A stretch of 64,000 bases of DNA from an uncultured Ruminococcus sp. (GCA_944388405.1 CALXIQ010000004.1:85055-149054), one strand, 5' to 3'. Positions 48,637-59,175 are shown, counted from the first letter of the stretch. Numbers and translations are program-made. The notes: generated by a model not told the origin, from the sequence alone.

Positions 48637-49491
48637 TTAAACCACTCTGCTTTTACCCATGTTGGTAAGCATTTCTACCGTGGCGGGGTCGTAGTGGTCG
48701 AAAAACAGGCTCTTTCCCTCGTCCAGCTTGCTGATTGCCTCCATGTCGTCTTCACTTAAAGTAAAGTCAAATACATCAAAATTCTGTGCCATACGGTCTT
48801 TGTGGGTAGATTTGGGGATTACAGCAACGTCAGACTGAATAAGAAAACGAAGCGCAGTCTGAGCTGCGGTTTTGCCGTATTTTGCTCCTATCTTAACCAG
48901 CAGGGGATTAGTAAAGCAGCTTTTTTTGCCCTCGGCAAAGGGGCCCCACGCTTCATGCTGTACTTGGTATTTTTTCATATATTCGTGGGCAGTTTTCTGT
49001 TGCTGAAATACATGGGTTTCCACCTGATTTACCATAGGTGGGATTTCCGCAAATTGACACAGGTCGATAAGGCGGTCGGGATAGAAGTTTGAAACGCCGA
49101 TAGCCCGCAGCTTTCCCGCCATGTACGCTTCTTCCATAGCCCGGTATGCGCCGTAGTAGTCGCCAAAGGGCTGATGAATCAGCATCAGGTCAATGTAATC
49201 TGTGTTGAGATTTTTTAAGGATTTATCGATTGATTCCTTTGCCTTTTGGTAGCCTGCGTTGGACATCCAGATCTTTGTGGTTAAGAATAATTCCTCACGG
49301 GGTACGCCGCATTTTGTCACAGCATTTCCCACCGCATTCTCGTTTCCGTAGGATTGGGCGGTATCAATCAAGCGATAGCCCACTGAAATAGCGTCAAGCA
49401 CACAGCGTTCACATTCTTCGTTTGTCACCTGAAAAACGCCGTAGCCAAGCATAGGCATTTTTACTCCGTTGTTCAGCGTTGCATATTCCAT
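48637..49491 (-). CDS. Aldo/keto reductase (AKR5-like)
   Basis: A 284-residue NADPH-dependent reductase. The TIM-barrel signatures are MPMLGYGVFQVT (about 13-24), LIDTAQSYGNENAVG (catalytic Asp 43 and Tyr 48 region), LTTKIWMS (Lys), DLMLIHQPFGDY (His), IGVSNFYPDRL, and VIPKSTHKDRMAQNFDVFDFTLS for the cofactor phosphate. Genes of this group reduce sugar-derived or 2,5-diketo compounds. It sits in the minus-strand redox cluster before the esterase gene. Confidence 0.93.
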   Translation of the reverse strand: MEYATLNNGVKMPMLGYGVFQVTNEECERCVLDAISVGYRLIDTAQSYGNENAVGNAVTKCGVPREELFLTTKIWMSNAGYQKAKESIDKSLKNLNTDYIDLMLIHQPFGDYYGAYRAMEEAYMAGKLRAIGVSNFYPDRLIDLCQFAEIPPMVNQVETHVFQQQKTAHEYMKKYQVQHEAWGPFAEGKKSCFTNPLLVKIGAKYGKTAAQTALRFLIQSDVAVIPKSTHKDRMAQNFDVFDFTLSEDDMEAISKLDEGKSLFFDHYDPATVEMLTNMGKSRVV

Positions 49492-49584
49492 ATGTCATTC
49501 TTCCTTTCCGATTTTATTGTTTGTTTTGAAGCCGTGCAAAACCCGACTGCCTGCTTATGCTTTGTCATGCACGGATTTTACTAA

Positions 49585-50627
<1,043 letters not shown>

Positions 50628-50657
50628 TTTATTTACCTCTCTTTTTTGTTTATCTAT

Positions 50658-50722
50658 ATTATAATTCCACACAGGGAATAACGGAAGTCTTTGTTTGTTA
50701 TGCAGTTAAAACTCAAAGGTTA
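50658..50722 (-). promoter_or_regulatory. 39-bp cis-element and -10 box upstream of the AKR13-like gene
   Basis: The element at 50684-50722 (minus core CCTTTGAGTTTTAACT) matches the copy at 52943-52981 at 35 of 39 positions. A minus-strand TATAAT (50658-50663) is 20 bases downstream of it and no good -35 exists, the usual layout of an activator-dependent promoter. Confidence 0.75.
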
Positions 50723-52081
50723 TCAGGCGGTTTTGTTACCTGCGCTGAGGGTTTTGAAAGTATGAAAATACATTCCCAGGGAAACGGGAAGCATAATTAT
50801 TTCTACTGCAAGCTGCGTCCAGATCATGCCGTATAGCCCGAAAATCAGATTCATCACAATAAGCAGAGGAATGTTAAGCAGCCCCTGACGGCAGGAGGTG
50901 AGAATTGCTGACTGCACGCCTTTTCCCATTGCCTGCAGAGTGTAACTTATCAAAAAGTTGACGCCGGTCAGCGGCACCGCAAGGCAGGCAATCCGCAAAA
51001 AAGACGCACCCAGCGAGGCGGTCATAGCTTCGGGGATAAACAAATGTAAAATCTGCGGCGCAAAGGCGGCAAAGCAGCCCACAAAGCAGGCTGAAACAAC
51101 CAGCGCAACCTTCCAGGAAAATGTTGATACCTTTCGCATGCGTTCATAATCCCCCGAAGCGAAATTGTATCCTACCAGCGGCATAAATCCCTGACACAGT
51201 CCCATTGAAACGTTAAGCGGGAATTGGTCAATGCGCTTGACCACGCCGTAAGCCGCCACAGGAATATCTCCGTAACCCGAAGCCAGATGAACCATCACCA
51301 TATTTGAAGCGTTGCCCAGAGTTGTCGCCAGAGCCGACGCCAGTCCCACTGAAAAAACAGGTCGGGCAAAGCGGAAAGTAAAATACCGAGGGTTAAGTGA
51401 AACCGCCGTTTTTCCTTGCAGCTTAAGATACCGTGTCAGGAAAAACACAACGGAGGCTACGTTTGAAAGGGCGGTGGCAATGGCGGCTCCCGCTACATTC
51501 AGCTGAAACACAAAGATGAAAATAGGATCCAGAATCACATTGAGAATACCGCCGAACATCATGCCTGCGCCTGCCTGTTTTGCGTGCCCCTCGCTGCGCA
51601 GCAGATGACCTAACGCCATGCTTAGCATGGTAGGCACTCCGCCCAGCGTCACCACCCACAGAAGATAGTCCTGAGCATAGCCGTAGGTGTCGGGACTTGC
51701 TCCGAGAAAGGTCAGCAGCGGAACACGGGCAAACCATGTTCCCAGAGAAAAGAGCAGCGTAACGACAGCTCCGCCCCAGATGCTAAAGGTGGCTACATAG
51801 CGTATGTCTTTGTGGTTTTGCGCTCCCAGCATTCGGGAGATAAGGCTGCTGCCGCCCAGACCGAACAGGTTCCCCAGAGCGGTCAGCAGGTTAAACCAAG
51901 GAGATACCAGCGAAACGGCTGCAACCATCAGGGGATTGCCTATCTGTCCCACGAAAAAGGTGTCCGCCAGACTGTAGATCATGGTTACGACCTGACTAAT
52001 AATGGTGGGAATCGCCAGAGTTGCCACAGCTTTAGGCACAGGCATTTTTTCAAACAGGTATTTTTCTGCATCTTCATCCAT
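50723..52081 (-). CDS. MATE family efflux transporter
   Basis: A 452-residue pump with 12 hydrophobic helices in two homologous halves, exporting drugs or toxic organic cations with Na+ or H+. Helix 1-2 shows LAIPTIISQVVTMIYSLADTFFVGQIG (about 22-48); LFGLGGSSLISRMLGA and the second-half copy GLCQGFMPLVGYNFASGDYERM (about 296-317) are typical NorM/DinF motifs. It lies between the flavodoxin and the AKR13 gene. The substrate is not predictable. Confidence 0.93.
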   Translation of the reverse strand: MDEDAEKYLFEKMPVPKAVATLAIPTIISQVVTMIYSLADTFFVGQIGNPLMVAAVSLVSPWFNLLTALGNLFGLGGSSLISRMLGAQNHKDIRYVATFSIWGGAVVTLLFSLGTWFARVPLLTFLGASPDTYGYAQDYLLWVVTLGGVPTMLSMALGHLLRSEGHAKQAGAGMMFGGILNVILDPIFIFVFQLNVAGAAIATALSNVASVVFFLTRYLKLQGKTAVSLNPRYFTFRFARPVFSVGLASALATTLGNASNMVMVHLASGYGDIPVAAYGVVKRIDQFPLNVSMGLCQGFMPLVGYNFASGDYERMRKVSTFSWKVALVVSACFVGCFAAFAPQILHLFIPEAMTASLGASFLRIACLAVPLTGVNFLISYTLQAMGKGVQSAILTSCRQGLLNIPLLIVMNLIFGLYGMIWTQLAVEIIMLPVSLGMYFHTFKTLSAGNKTA

Positions 52082-52118
52082 TGCTTAAGTCGCTTCCTTT
52101 TAGAAAATAAGTTACCCG

Positions 52119-52814
52119 TCAGGACAGATTCAAGCTGTCAATCCATTCGCTGACGTCAGCTTCGTCTACTCCTGAGCGGAATCTCATGCCTTCCTGCCAG
52201 TCGCCGGAGCCCGCCAGCTCTGCCAGGAGCTCGCCGCTTTCACCCAGTCCCGAGCTGGAAGAAGTGCAGAATGGGATTACTGTCTTACCTGTGAAATCAT
52301 TGGCTTCAACAAAGCCGTCTACCGGCCAGGCGGCGATGCCCCACCAGATAGGATAGCCGATAAACACGGTGTCGTAGCTGCCCCAGTTGTCGACGGTGTC
52401 GGCAGTCAGCTCAATGTTGCGCAGCGATTCGTCATCATGCTCCAGGTTTACACGGCTGCCCTCAACCGTCCAGTCCAAATCCTCATCGGTATAGGCTTCC
52501 ACCGGTTGAAGTTCAAACAAATCTCCATCGGTGAGCTCGGCGATGTACTGAGCGACCTGTTCTGTATTTCCCGTGGCTGAGAAATAAACAACCAGGGTGC
52601 TTGCCGATGAATCCTCGGTCTCCTCACTGCTTTCCTCTTGTGGTGCAGAAGTTTCCTCAGCTTGGGAGGTTTCAGCTGCCTGAGAGGTTTCTGCGTTTTC
52701 TCCGTCTCCCGATTGCGCGGCGGAGGAGGTTTCTGACGAATCGGCTGAGTTACCGCACGCCGCCAGTCCCAGAACCATTGTAAGACTACAGAATAATGCG
52801 ATTAATTTTTTCAT
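52119..52814 (-). CDS. Secreted flavodoxin-fold lipoprotein
   Basis: A 231-residue lipoprotein: MKKLIALFCSLTMVLGLAACG gives lipobox GLAAC (Cys about 20), a long Ser/Glu/Thr linker (about 21-72), then a flavodoxin fold. The FMN phosphate loop is YFSATGNTEQVA (about 78-89), with IGYPIWWGIAAWPVDGFVE (about 138-156) and VIPFCTSSSSGLGESG (about 166-181) as the isoalloxazine-binding loops. ATG 52814 follows AGGAGA. Flavodoxins are normally cytoplasmic; an anchored extracellular form implies an electron-transfer step at the outer face of the membrane. Confidence 0.88.
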   Translation of the reverse strand: MKKLIALFCSLTMVLGLAACGNSADSSETSSAAQSGDGENAETSQAAETSQAEETSAPQEESSEETEDSSASTLVVYFSATGNTEQVAQYIAELTDGDLFELQPVEAYTDEDLDWTVEGSRVNLEHDDESLRNIELTADTVDNWGSYDTVFIGYPIWWGIAAWPVDGFVEANDFTGKTVIPFCTSSSSGLGESGELLAELAGSGDWQEGMRFRSGVDEADVSEWIDSLNLS

Positions 52815-52916
52815 GATAATTCTCCTTTCAAATAAAACAGCAGATTGCAACCTACAGAAAATGTTCTGTATTTGATTTGTATATCCGTTTTGAGTCTGCC
52901 TCTCTTTACACTTTAT

Positions 52917-52981
52917 ATTATAAACGAAAAAAGACCTCCGAAGAAGTCTTTATTTGTTATTTAGTTAAAACCCAAAGGTTA
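52917..52981 (-). promoter_or_regulatory. 39-bp cis-element and -10 box upstream of the flavodoxin gene
   Basis: Second copy of the element (52943-52981, minus core CCTTTGGGTTTTAACT) with a minus-strand TATAAT (52917-52922) again exactly 20 bases away. The same spacing in both copies argues for a real activator site. Confidence 0.75.
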
Positions 52982-52992
52982 ATAGTAACAGA

Positions 52993-53886
52993 CTATTGCG
53001 TAATCGCTTTTTTCACCGCATTTAAAAACTGCTTTACCGTCGGCGACGGCTGCGGAGAGTGGAGCAGTCCGTAGGGTATGGTGTAATTCCAATCTACAGG
53101 CAGTATTTTAAGCAACGGGTGAACATACTGCCATTTGGGAACAGCCATAAGAACGCAGTTGTTGTTTTCACACTGATTAAACGCTTCAGTGCTGTAAAAA
53201 TCAAAATCCACAATATGAATCCGGGGATGGTTTTTCCACAGGTCATCCCGCAGCATGTCCACATAACGGCTCCATTCACGTTTCATAAGCATCAGATTTT
53301 CCCCGTACAGGTCGCAAACGGTCAGACAGTCCTTTTTAGCCAGCCGGTGATGAACCGAAACTGCGCAGCAAATCGGCTCTCTTGAAAGCTCCAGCCCTGC
53401 GCATTGACGCAGGTTCAGCATGGTTTCATCAAAAATCCCCGCTACCACATCTATGTTCTGCCCCAGATGGGCAAGGATTTCTCTTGCATTTTCGGGGGTG
53501 TTGTCATAGGGAATCAACTGGAATTTAACATTGGGGCAAATGTCATGAATCCTTGGCCACAAGTCCACCAGCACCTGAGCGGGCGTCATGGGGGAAGTGC
53601 CTATGCGGATAAGATTATCGCTTTCCTGCATTGCGTTGCGAGCCCTCGTCACCGAGTCCTTGCAGTATTGGATTATGTATTTAACATCCTGATAGAGAGA
53701 TTGCCCCGCTTTTGTAAGCTGCAAGCCGCGATGAGTGCGGACAAAAAGCCGCAGATTCAGACTGCCTTCCAGCAGATTGATTTGCTTTATTACAGCGGGA
53801 GGGGAGATATAAAGCTTTTCCGCCGCCTTGTTAAAGCTGCCGCACTCGGCGACGCACAGGAAAGTTTCCAATTGAGGACTGTACAT
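52993..53886 (-). CDS. LysR-type transcriptional regulator
   Basis: A 297-residue regulator. The winged HTH (about 3-60) reads LETFLCVAECGSFNKAAEKLYISPPAVIKQINLLEGSLNLRLFVRTHRGLQLTKAG. The effector domain follows (about 90-290; RIGTSPMTPAQVLVDLWP). The gene is transcribed toward the flavodoxin gene and probably activates the two promoters with the 39-bp element. The effector is unknown; related clusters with AKR, flavodoxin and MATE genes respond to redox or xenobiotic signals. Confidence 0.93.
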   Translation of the reverse strand: MYSPQLETFLCVAECGSFNKAAEKLYISPPAVIKQINLLEGSLNLRLFVRTHRGLQLTKAGQSLYQDVKYIIQYCKDSVTRARNAMQESDNLIRIGTSPMTPAQVLVDLWPRIHDICPNVKFQLIPYDNTPENAREILAHLGQNIDVVAGIFDETMLNLRQCAGLELSREPICCAVSVHHRLAKKDCLTVCDLYGENLMLMKREWSRYVDMLRDDLWKNHPRIHIVDFDFYSTEAFNQCENNNCVLMAVPKWQYVHPLLKILPVDWNYTIPYGLLHSPQPSPTVKQFLNAVKKAITQ

Positions 53887-54348
53887 AATTCAGCCGCTCC
53901 TTTCTTTTGACCCTTTAAGAAAATGCCAAACTTTATCCGGCTGTTTTTATTATATTCCCATATTCACAGTCTTTCAAGAGGTTTTTGTGAATTTGCACTG
54001 CGCCCCTGTATATGGGATTGGCTTTTTGCTAAGCTTTCCGGCATCTTAAAAGCGGTTTTGCGGCGGAATTTTTGTACTATTTGCTGATTATCTTTATTCA
54101 TAATTGAAGATAGGGAATATTATGGTGAAAAAGATGGCGTTTGATTGTGCAAAATGTACGAAAATAAGCAACAAACATTGTGCAAAAATTTCTGACAAAA
54201 ATTTAGAAAAACTATAGTAATTTTTGATATAATCTGCTATAATAGAATTGTTACCGTATGATAGGCTTGTCGTGCCATGACGGCTGTATGGGATTGTCAG
54301 GATGCCATAAAAATACGGAATTCAAAAATTTTTTGGAGGTAGATACCA
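53887..54348. promoter_or_regulatory. Divergent intergenic region between the LysR gene and ppdK
   Basis: 462 AT-rich bases without a credible gene. For ppdK an extended -10, TGCTATAAT (54235-54243), is visible; its -35 is poor. GGAGGT at 54335-54340 is the ppdK ribosome binding site. Confidence 0.6.
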
Positions 54349-56976
54349 ATGAGCAAAAAGTGGGTATATCTGTTCTCAGAGGGCGACGCCGGTATGAGAG
54401 AGCTTCTTGGCGGTAAGGGCGCAAACCTTGCTGAAATGACAAAGCTCGGACTTCCTGTTCCACAGGGATTTACAATTACAACAGAGGCTTGTACTCAGTA
54501 TTATGAGGACGGCAGACAGATCAGTGAAGAAATTCAGGATCAGATTAATGAGTATATCGGCAAGATGGAGGAAATCACCGGCAAGAAGTTCGGCGATAAG
54601 GAAAATCCTCTTCTCGTATCCGTTCGTTCGGGCGCAAGAGCTTCAATGCCCGGTATGATGGACACAATTCTCAACCTTGGTCTTAATGAAGAGGTTGTTG
54701 AGGTAATCGCAGAGAGATCCAATAATCCTCGTTGGGCATGGGATTGCTATAGAAGATTTATCCAGATGTATTCCGACGTAGTTATGGAAGTCGGCAAGAA
54801 GTACTTTGAAGAGCTTATCGACGAGATGAAGGAAAAGAAGGGCGTTACACAGGACGTTGAGCTTACCGCTGAGGATCTTAAGGAGCTTGCTTCACAGTTC
54901 AAGGCTGAGTACAAGGCTAAGATCGGCGAGGACTTCCCATCAGATCCTAAGGTTCAGCTTATGGGCGCTATCAAGGCTGTATTCCGTTCATGGGACAACC
55001 CCAGAGCTAATGTTTACAGACGTGACAACGATATTCCTTATTCATGGGGTACTGCCGTTAACGTTCAGTCCATGGCTTTCGGTAACATGGGCGACGACTG
55101 CGGTACAGGCGTTGCGTTTACTCGTGACCCCGCTACAGGTGAAAAGGGTCTGTTTGGTGAGTTCCTGACCAATGCTCAGGGCGAGGACGTTGTTGCAGGC
55201 GTTCGTACTCCTATGCACATCTCCGAGATGGAGCAGAAGTTCCCTGAGGCTTTCGCACAGTTCAAGGACGTTTGCCAGAAGCTGGAGAGCCACTACAGAG
55301 ATATGCAGGATATGGAGTTTACAGTTGAGCACGGTAAGCTTTATATGCTTCAGACAAGAAATGGTAAGAGAACCGCTCAGGCTGCTCTTAAGATTGCTTG
55401 CGACCTGGTTGACGAGGGTATGAGAACCGAAAAAGAAGCGGTTGCTATGATCGACCCAAGAAACCTTGACACACTGCTTCACCCACAGTTTGACGCTAAG
55501 GCTCTTAAGGCTGCTACACCTATGGGTAAGGGACTTGGCGCTTCTCCCGGAGCTGCTTGCGGTAAGATCGTATTTACTGCTGAGGACGCTGAGGCTTGGA
55601 ACGCCAAGGGCGAAAAGGTTGTTCTTGTAAGACTTGAAACTTCACCTGAGGACATTACAGGTATGAAGGCTTCACAGGGTATTCTTACAGTTCGCGGCGG
55701 TATGACTTCTCACGCAGCTGTTGTTGCCCGTGGTATGGGTACATGCTGTGTATCGGGATGCTCCGAAATCGTTATGGACGAGGAGAACAAGAAGTTTACA
55801 CTTGGCGGCAAGGAATTCCATGAGGGCGATTACATCTCAATCGACGGTTCTACAGGTAACATCTACGACGGAATCATTCCTACTGTAGACGCTACAATTG
55901 CAGGCGAGTTCGGAAGAATCATGTCATGGGCTGACAAGTACAGAAGACTTAAGGTAAGAACTAATGCAGATACTCCTGCCGACGCTAAGAAGGCAAGAGA
56001 GCTGGGCGCTGAGGGTATCGGTCTTTGCCGTACCGAGCACATGTTCTTTGAGGCTGACAGAATTGCTGCTTTCAGAGAGATGATTTGCTCTGATACAGTT
56101 GAAGAGAGAGAAGCTGCTCTGGCTAAGATTGAACCTATGCAGCAGGGCGACTTTGAGGCTCTTTATGAGGCTCTTGAAGGAAATCCTGTTACAATCAGAT
56201 TCCTTGACCCGCCGCTTCATGAGTTCGTTCCTACAGAAGAAGCTGACATCAAGGCTCTGGCTGACGCACAGGGCAAGAGCGTTGAGGATATCAAGGCTAT
56301 CATTGCTTCGCTCCACGAGTTCAACCCGATGATGGGTCACAGAGGCTGCCGTCTTGCAGTAACATATCCTGAGATTGCTAAGATGCAGACAAGAGCTGTT
56401 ATTAAGGCTGCTATCAACGTTAAGAAGGCACATCCCGATTGGAATGTAGAGCCTGAGATTATGATTCCTCTGGTAGGCGACGTTAAGGAGCTTAAGTATG
56501 TTAAGAAGTTTGTAGTTGAAACTGCAGACGCTATTATTGCTGAGGCTGGTTCAGACCTTAAGTATGAGGTTGGTACAATGATTGAGATTCCGAGAGCTGC
56601 GCTTACAGCTGACGAAATCGCTAAGGAAGCTGACTTCTTCTGCTTCGGTACAAACGACCTGACACAGATGACATTCGGTTTCTCAAGAGACGACGCAGGC
56701 AAGTTCCTGGACGCTTACTATGACGCTAAGATTTTCGAGAACGATCCGTTCGCTAAGCTTGACCAGGCAGGTGTCGGCAAGCTTATGGAAATGGCAATCA
56801 AGCTTGGCAAGCCGGTTAATCCGAACCTCCATATTGGTATCTGCGGCGAGCACGGTGGAGATCCTACATCTGTAGAGTTCTGCCACAGAATTGGTCTTGA
56901 CTATGTATCCTGCTCACCTTTCCGTGTGCCGATCGCAAGACTTTCTGCTGCACAGGCTGCAATTGCTGACGAATAA
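54349..56976 (+). CDS. ppdK: Pyruvate, phosphate dikinase
   Basis: Interconverts ATP + pyruvate + Pi with AMP + PEP + PPi. The 875-residue length is normal. ATP-grasp start: GGKGANLAEMTKLGLPVPQGFTIT (about 22-45), PVRSGARASMPGMMDTILNLG. The phosphohistidine is in GGMTSHAAVVARGMG (His about 455), the PEP domain has GIGLCRTEHMFF, MIEIPRAA, FFCFGTNDLTQMTFG and the Cys of ICGEHGG (about 832). Codons are much more biased (GCT, CTT, AAG) than those of the neighbours, as in highly expressed genes. PPi made or used here links to the PPi-phosphofructokinase. Confidence 0.97.
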   Translation: MSKKWVYLFSEGDAGMRELLGGKGANLAEMTKLGLPVPQGFTITTEACTQYYEDGRQISEEIQDQINEYIGKMEEITGKKFGDKENPLLVSVRSGARASMPGMMDTILNLGLNEEVVEVIAERSNNPRWAWDCYRRFIQMYSDVVMEVGKKYFEELIDEMKEKKGVTQDVELTAEDLKELASQFKAEYKAKIGEDFPSDPKVQLMGAIKAVFRSWDNPRANVYRRDNDIPYSWGTAVNVQSMAFGNMGDDCGTGVAFTRDPATGEKGLFGEFLTNAQGEDVVAGVRTPMHISEMEQKFPEAFAQFKDVCQKLESHYRDMQDMEFTVEHGKLYMLQTRNGKRTAQAALKIACDLVDEGMRTEKEAVAMIDPRNLDTLLHPQFDAKALKAATPMGKGLGASPGAACGKIVFTAEDAEAWNAKGEKVVLVRLETSPEDITGMKASQGILTVRGGMTSHAAVVARGMGTCCVSGCSEIVMDEENKKFTLGGKEFHEGDYISIDGSTGNIYDGIIPTVDATIAGEFGRIMSWADKYRRLKVRTNADTPADAKKARELGAEGIGLCRTEHMFFEADRIAAFREMICSDTVEEREAALAKIEPMQQGDFEALYEALEGNPVTIRFLDPPLHEFVPTEEADIKALADAQGKSVEDIKAIIASLHEFNPMMGHRGCRLAVTYPEIAKMQTRAVIKAAINVKKAHPDWNVEPEIMIPLVGDVKELKYVKKFVVETADAIIAEAGSDLKYEVGTMIEIPRAALTADEIAKEADFFCFGTNDLTQMTFGFSRDDAGKFLDAYYDAKIFENDPFAKLDQAGVGKLMEMAIKLGKPVNPNLHIGICGEHGGDPTSVEFCHRIGLDYVSCSPFRVPIARLSAAQAAIADE

Positions 56977-56994
56977 TACTTAAACAGTCATAAC

Positions 56995-57076
56995 TTATAC
57001 CTCAACTTCCGATCTGTGGCTGCGGCAAAAACGCTGCAGCCCGGGAGGGAAGCTGAGAGGATAGTTTAAGGTATAA
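56995..57076 (+). other. Long stable hairpin downstream of ppdK
   Basis: Nested pairing TTATACCT (56995-57002) / AGGTATAA (57069-57076), CTTCC / GGAAG (57006-57010, 57048-57052), GGCTGC / GCAGCC (57018-57023, 57036-57041). No U tract follows, so this is more likely a stabilising 3' structure or a small structured RNA than a terminator. Confidence 0.5.
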
Positions 57077-57105
57077 ACTTTATGTGAATTATACCCACGA
57101 GGGGT

Positions 57106-57134
57106 TGACAAGAATGGCAGAAAGAGTTACACTC
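57106..57134 (+). promoter_or_regulatory. Candidate promoter near the ppdK 3' region
   Basis: TTGACA followed by 17 bases and TACACT. The -10 is weak (4 of 6), and a terminator (57203-57245) lies between it and the FIVAR gene. Confidence 0.4.
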
Positions 57135-57202
57135 GTAGCAAATAAGCAAGCAATAATTCTGTCTGTTTTTTGTCAATTCAAAAATTCAAACAAATTTAAA
57201 AG

Positions 57203-57245
57203 ACGTATTCTGCCCATATTATTACGGGCGGAGTACGCTTTTTTG
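57203..57245 (+). terminator. Terminator before the FIVAR-protein gene
   Basis: CGTATTCTGCCC / GGGCGGAGTACG (12 positions, G-U allowed), followed by TTTTTT. Confidence 0.8.
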
Positions 57246-57287
57246 CGTTTGTAGGGTAAAATTTGATTTATTGAAAGGATGAAAAAG

Positions 57288-59165
57288 ATGAAAGTAAAAC
57301 GATTACTAAGCGTGCTGCTGTGTGTGCTGATGGTCGTTGCGTTGATGCCGAACACGGTATTGGCGGAAGGGACAACTCCGACAAGAACCGGCACGCTTGT
57401 TATAACAGGCACTGATGAAGCAATTGACAGAATTGCTGACGAGGGATGGTCATGGGAGCCGTCTGAAAACGGTGGAACATTAACCTTAAATAATTTTCAC
57501 TTATTGGTAACTGAACTATATCAATATGAATCTTGGACTTACAACTGGGGTATTCGTTTTGAAGATTTTGATAATGGCTCAATGATAGACATTGTTCTGA
57601 TTGGTGAAAACAGTATTACTTCTACGGTGGGCGGTTTTGGTTACGGTATCTGCGTGGAAGAAGAATATGAAGGCGGAAGTGGACCTCTTATTAAGGCTGC
57701 AGATATTACAGTCAGTGCAGAAAAAGACGAAAATGATGTCGAAGGTTCTTTGTCCTTTGACTTTATAACGGACGACGTAACTTTCTTATCGCCATGCGCA
57801 TTTGTTGCTAAGAATCTCTATATAGAGTCAGGTACAATTAATTCAAATACAGATTTGTGTATGGTATTGTATGGTGTTTATATTAGCGGAGGTACGATAA
57901 ATGTACAAGCTAAGGATATGCCATGCTCTTCCGGCATACAATCTACGAGAGGACCAGTTTCCATAACCGGCGGTGATGTTTATCTTAATGGTGCAATCAA
58001 TGGAATTATAGTTCCGGGAAATAGCACTGCAGATGATAATAATAACTTGGTTAGCATTACCGGAGGAAATGTAACTATTATTGCAGACAATCCAGGCGAG
58101 GAATATTTTGGATTTGGTATTTCTGCACCTAACATTTATATTAATACAGATAATTACTTAAGCGTCTATGGTGAAGATATAGCCGTTTTCTCTCCAACAA
58201 GTCCCGATGGAACAAACAGAGAAGTTCAAATATTAGCTGTTGGTGAAGGCTCAATATTTTCAAATTCAGAGGAGTCAATATATAATATTGTTCATGTCAA
58301 TGATGCGGGAAGTACAACAAGTATTCCTGAAACGACAATTAGCACGGCAAATTACACAGCTGTTGATAATGCCATTGAAAAAGCTAATGGGCTTAACAAG
58401 GATTATTATGTTGATTTCAGCGGAGTAGAAACAGCTCTTGCGGCTGTTGAAAGAGATGTTTTAGTAATCTATCAGGCTAACGTTGACGCAATGGCTACAG
58501 CTATAGAAGAGGCTATTGCAGCACTCCAATACAAAGCCGCAGATTACACCAAGGTAGAAGAAGCGATTGCCAAAGCAGAAGCTCTGAACCCTGATGACTA
58601 TACCGATTTCTCAGCAGTAGAAGCTGCAATAAACGCAGTAGTTGAGGGCAAAAACATCACCGAGCAGGACGAGGTAGACGCAATGGCTACAGCTATAGAA
58701 GAGGCTATTGCAGCACTGCAGTACAAGGCCGCAGATTACACCAAGGTAGAAGAAGCGATTGCCAAAGCAGAAGCTTTGAACCCGGATGACTACATTGATT
58801 TCTCAGCAGTAGAAGCTGCAATAAACGCAGTAGTTGAGGGAAAGAACATCACCGAGCAGGACGAGGTAGACGCAATGGCTCAGGCTATCGAGGATGCTAT
58901 TGCCGCTCTGGAGGAGAAGCCGGTTGAACCGACACAACCCACCGACCCCGACCAGCCGGAGGAAACACCCACCAACCCTGAGCAGCCGGAGGAAACTCCG
59001 CCCGCTACCGATGGAAATGACTCCGACACTACGCCCGATACCGATACCGTACCCGATACCGGTGCAGACAGCAGTATTATCCTTGGAGTTTCAATGATTG
59101 TGATAACTGTTACAACTATTTCAGCCGCAGCTGTTTACAACAGAAAGAGAAAATTCAATCGATAA
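57288..59165 (+). CDS. Surface protein with FIVAR repeats and C-terminal wall anchor
   Basis: A 625-residue exported protein. Signal peptide MKVKRLLSVLLCVLMVVALM...VLA (cleavage about 26), then a beta-helix-like region with GGTINVQ, ITGGDVYLNG and ITGGNVTI turns (about 60-320). Three FIVAR-type repeats follow (about 345-545), two of them nearly identical 64-residue units, then a Pro/Thr/Glu spacer. The anchor is DTVPDTGADSSI + hydrophobic helix + RKRKFNR, a variant sortase signal (PDTG in place of LPxTG). ATG 57288 has AAAGG at 9 bases. Probably a host- or matrix-binding adhesin. The sortase is not in the window. Confidence 0.88.
   Translation: MKVKRLLSVLLCVLMVVALMPNTVLAEGTTPTRTGTLVITGTDEAIDRIADEGWSWEPSENGGTLTLNNFHLLVTELYQYESWTYNWGIRFEDFDNGSMIDIVLIGENSITSTVGGFGYGICVEEEYEGGSGPLIKAADITVSAEKDENDVEGSLSFDFITDDVTFLSPCAFVAKNLYIESGTINSNTDLCMVLYGVYISGGTINVQAKDMPCSSGIQSTRGPVSITGGDVYLNGAINGIIVPGNSTADDNNNLVSITGGNVTIIADNPGEEYFGFGISAPNIYINTDNYLSVYGEDIAVFSPTSPDGTNREVQILAVGEGSIFSNSEESIYNIVHVNDAGSTTSIPETTISTANYTAVDNAIEKANGLNKDYYVDFSGVETALAAVERDVLVIYQANVDAMATAIEEAIAALQYKAADYTKVEEAIAKAEALNPDDYTDFSAVEAAINAVVEGKNITEQDEVDAMATAIEEAIAALQYKAADYTKVEEAIAKAEALNPDDYIDFSAVEAAINAVVEGKNITEQDEVDAMAQAIEDAIAALEEKPVEPTQPTDPDQPEETPTNPEQPEETPPATDGNDSDTTPDTDTVPDTGADSSIILGVSMIVITVTTISAAAVYNRKRKFNR
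58530..58915 (+). repeat. Two in-frame 192-base tandem repeats (FIVAR units)
   Basis: Units begin near 58530 and 58722 (each TACAAnGCCGCAGATTACACC...), nearly identical over 192 bases (64 codons). Near-identity of the DNA shows recent duplication, so copy number is probably variable between strains. Confidence 0.85.
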
Positions 59166-59175
59166 ATAATGATAA

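Noticed and set aside
57115..57255. 46-codon frame beginning MAERVTLVANK
   Set aside because: It contains a candidate promoter -10 and ends inside the terminator; no sign of conservation can be judged.
58530..58915. CRISPR-like periodicity
   Set aside because: The repeats are in frame, 192 bases long without spacers, and encode FIVAR domains.
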